A stretch of 15,251 nucleotides of DNA. It comes from Candidatus Omnitrophota bacterium (GTDB lineage Bacteria > Omnitrophota > Gorgyraeia > Duberdicusellales > 4484-171). The position numbers and the translations under genes were made by a program. The stretch spans positions 1 to 15,251 of the forward strand of contig JAQTUC010000021.1 of NCBI GenBank assembly GCA_028710385.1. Direction: 5' to 3'. Positions 14,320-15,251 of this stretch are shown one piece after another (position 1 is the first letter of the stretch; each line of letters opens with the position of its first letter). The notes beneath the pieces were generated by a model. The model was not told the DNA's origin. It made no database searches and saw only the letters and a program-made list of their open reading frames with translations.

Positions 14320-15251
14320 ATGAGCGGAATTTTTGGAACCATTTCACAGGACAACTGCATAAAAGATTTATTCTACGGAGTAGACTATCATTCCCATATG
14401 GGAACGGAATACGCCGGCCTTGCGGTTTTAAATGAAACATTTATAAGGCACATACACGGCATTCATCAGTCGCAGTTTAAATCAAAATTCTTTGACGATT
14501 ACCACGCCCTTTCTGCTAAATCAGGAATAGGCGCAATAAGCGATTCTGACGAGCAGCCCATTTATCTTAATTCCAAGTTCGGGCAATTCTGTATTGTTAC
14601 AGTAGGGTTGATTGAGAATAAAGATAAGCTTGTAGAGTCTTTGCTTGATAAGGGGGTATCCTTTAGCGAAGTAAAAAGCGGCGGAGTTAACGTTACTGAG
14701 CTTATCGCTAAAATAATTACCCAGGGAAAAAACCTGGTTGACGGAATAGAGAAGATGTTTTCTGTTATAGACGGTTCCTGCTCGTTGCTGGTGCTAACAG
14801 AGGAAGGAATTTACGCAGCGCGCGACCGCTTTGGCTATACGCCTCTTGTAATAGGGAAAAAGTCAGGCGGCTACGCTGTTGCTTCTGAAACAGTGGCTTT
14901 TTCAAATTTAGATTTTGATATTGAAAAATATCTGGCTCCGGGGGAAATTGTGCTTATAAAAAAGGATGGATTGATTGAAAAAAAAGCAGGCGCAAAGGTA
15001 AATAAGATTTGCACTTTTTTATGGATATATACTGGTTTCCCCGCTTCAACTTATGAGGGGATTAATACAGAGGTTGTGCGTGAGCGCTGTGGAAGGGCTT
15101 TGGCAAAGCACGATAAGGATATTGAGGCGGATATAGTTTCGGGCGTGCCTGATTCAGGAGTCGCACACGCGCTTGGCTATGCTATTGAATCGCGTATTCC
15201 TTATAAAAGGCCGCTGGTTAAATACACTCCCGGTTACGGAAGAAGCTATAC
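14320..15251 (+). CDS. PurF paralogue with Ser in place of the glutaminase Cys (3' partial)
   Basis: An open frame of 310 codons starts at ATG 14320 and runs off the window. It starts MSGIFGTIS, where class II amidotransferases start with Cys, so the N-terminal nucleophile is Ser2. Other glutaminase residues are gone: the GHVRYSTTG strand reads SGIGAISD (68-75), and the AHNGNL strand reads VTVGLIEN (93-100). The later PurF features persist: GIYAARDRFGYTPLVIGKK (163-181), ASE (188-190), PGEIVLIKKDGL (207-218), an Fe-S-type Cys231 in ICTFLWIYTGFP, and GVPDSG (275-280). It looks like a PRTase with an inactive or altered glutaminase. I recall similar Ser-type PurF paralogues in other anaerobes, without an experimental role. 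It starts 33 bp after purF, with a moderate aggcggg 5 nt before the ATG, so it is probably co-transcribed. The PRPP loop lies beyond the window. Confidence 0.85.
   Translation, partial: MSGIFGTISQDNCIKDLFYGVDYHSHMGTEYAGLAVLNETFIRHIHGIHQSQFKSKFFDDYHALSAKSGIGAISDSDEQPIYLNSKFGQFCIVTVGLIENKDKLVESLLDKGVSFSEVKSGGVNVTELIAKIITQGKNLVDGIEKMFSVIDGSCSLLVLTEEGIYAARDRFGYTPLVIGKKSGGYAVASETVAFSNLDFDIEKYLAPGEIVLIKKDGLIEKKAGAKVNKICTFLWIYTGFPASTYEGINTEVVRERCGRALAKHDKDIEADIVSGVPDSGVAHALGYAIESRIPYKRPLVKYTPGYGRSY

Overview
The window is a gene-dense stretch of a bacterial chromosome at moderate GC. All recognised genes are on the + strand. The set comprises PgpH-YbeY-RecO housekeeping genes, a split PurL/PurQ synthase with fused PurS-like domains, and a secreted protein matching what I remember of the exosortase-associated TIGR04073 family. 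This suggests an uncultured Gram-negative lineage such as Omnitrophota or a PVC relative. That placement is an inference from gene content, not a computed phylogeny.

Region 1 (1-2365): the 3' part of a 7TM-HD c-di-AMP phosphodiesterase gene (pgpH), then ybeY and recO, overlapping or nearly abutting. Region 2 (2366-2594): a non-coding gap with a hairpin over the recO stop, a 118-bp element bounded by near-perfect 24-bp inverted repeats, and a promoter placed so close to queF that its mRNA should be leaderless. Region 3 (2595-6621): queF, polX, apbE (lipoprotein FMN transferase) and panB. Region 4 (6622-7425): a free-standing unit with its own promoter, strong Shine-Dalgarno, one secreted protein made of two tandem copies of a domain, and an intrinsic terminator.

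Region 5 (7426-15251) is a purine biosynthesis operon: purB, a purS-purS-purL fusion, purQ, purF, and a second purF-like gene that runs off the window. PurF makes phosphoribosylamine, the PurL/PurQ pair makes FGAM, and PurB acts late in the IMP pathway and again in AMP synthesis. In front of purB lies a 5' leader of about 210 nt. It has its own promoter, a set of mutually exclusive stems, and a terminator ending 11 nt before the purB start. That is the architecture of a transcription-attenuating riboswitch, but I do not recognise it as any known purine-linked class. It is the best candidate for something undescribed here.

Other points of interest are the PurF paralogue with Ser in place of the catalytic Cys and a degraded glutaminase site, the inverted array of 7-bp repeats between purQ and purF, and the near absence of Shine-Dalgarno sequences except before the secreted-protein gene. 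I saw no tRNA, rRNA, CRISPR array, intact transposase gene or phage gene.
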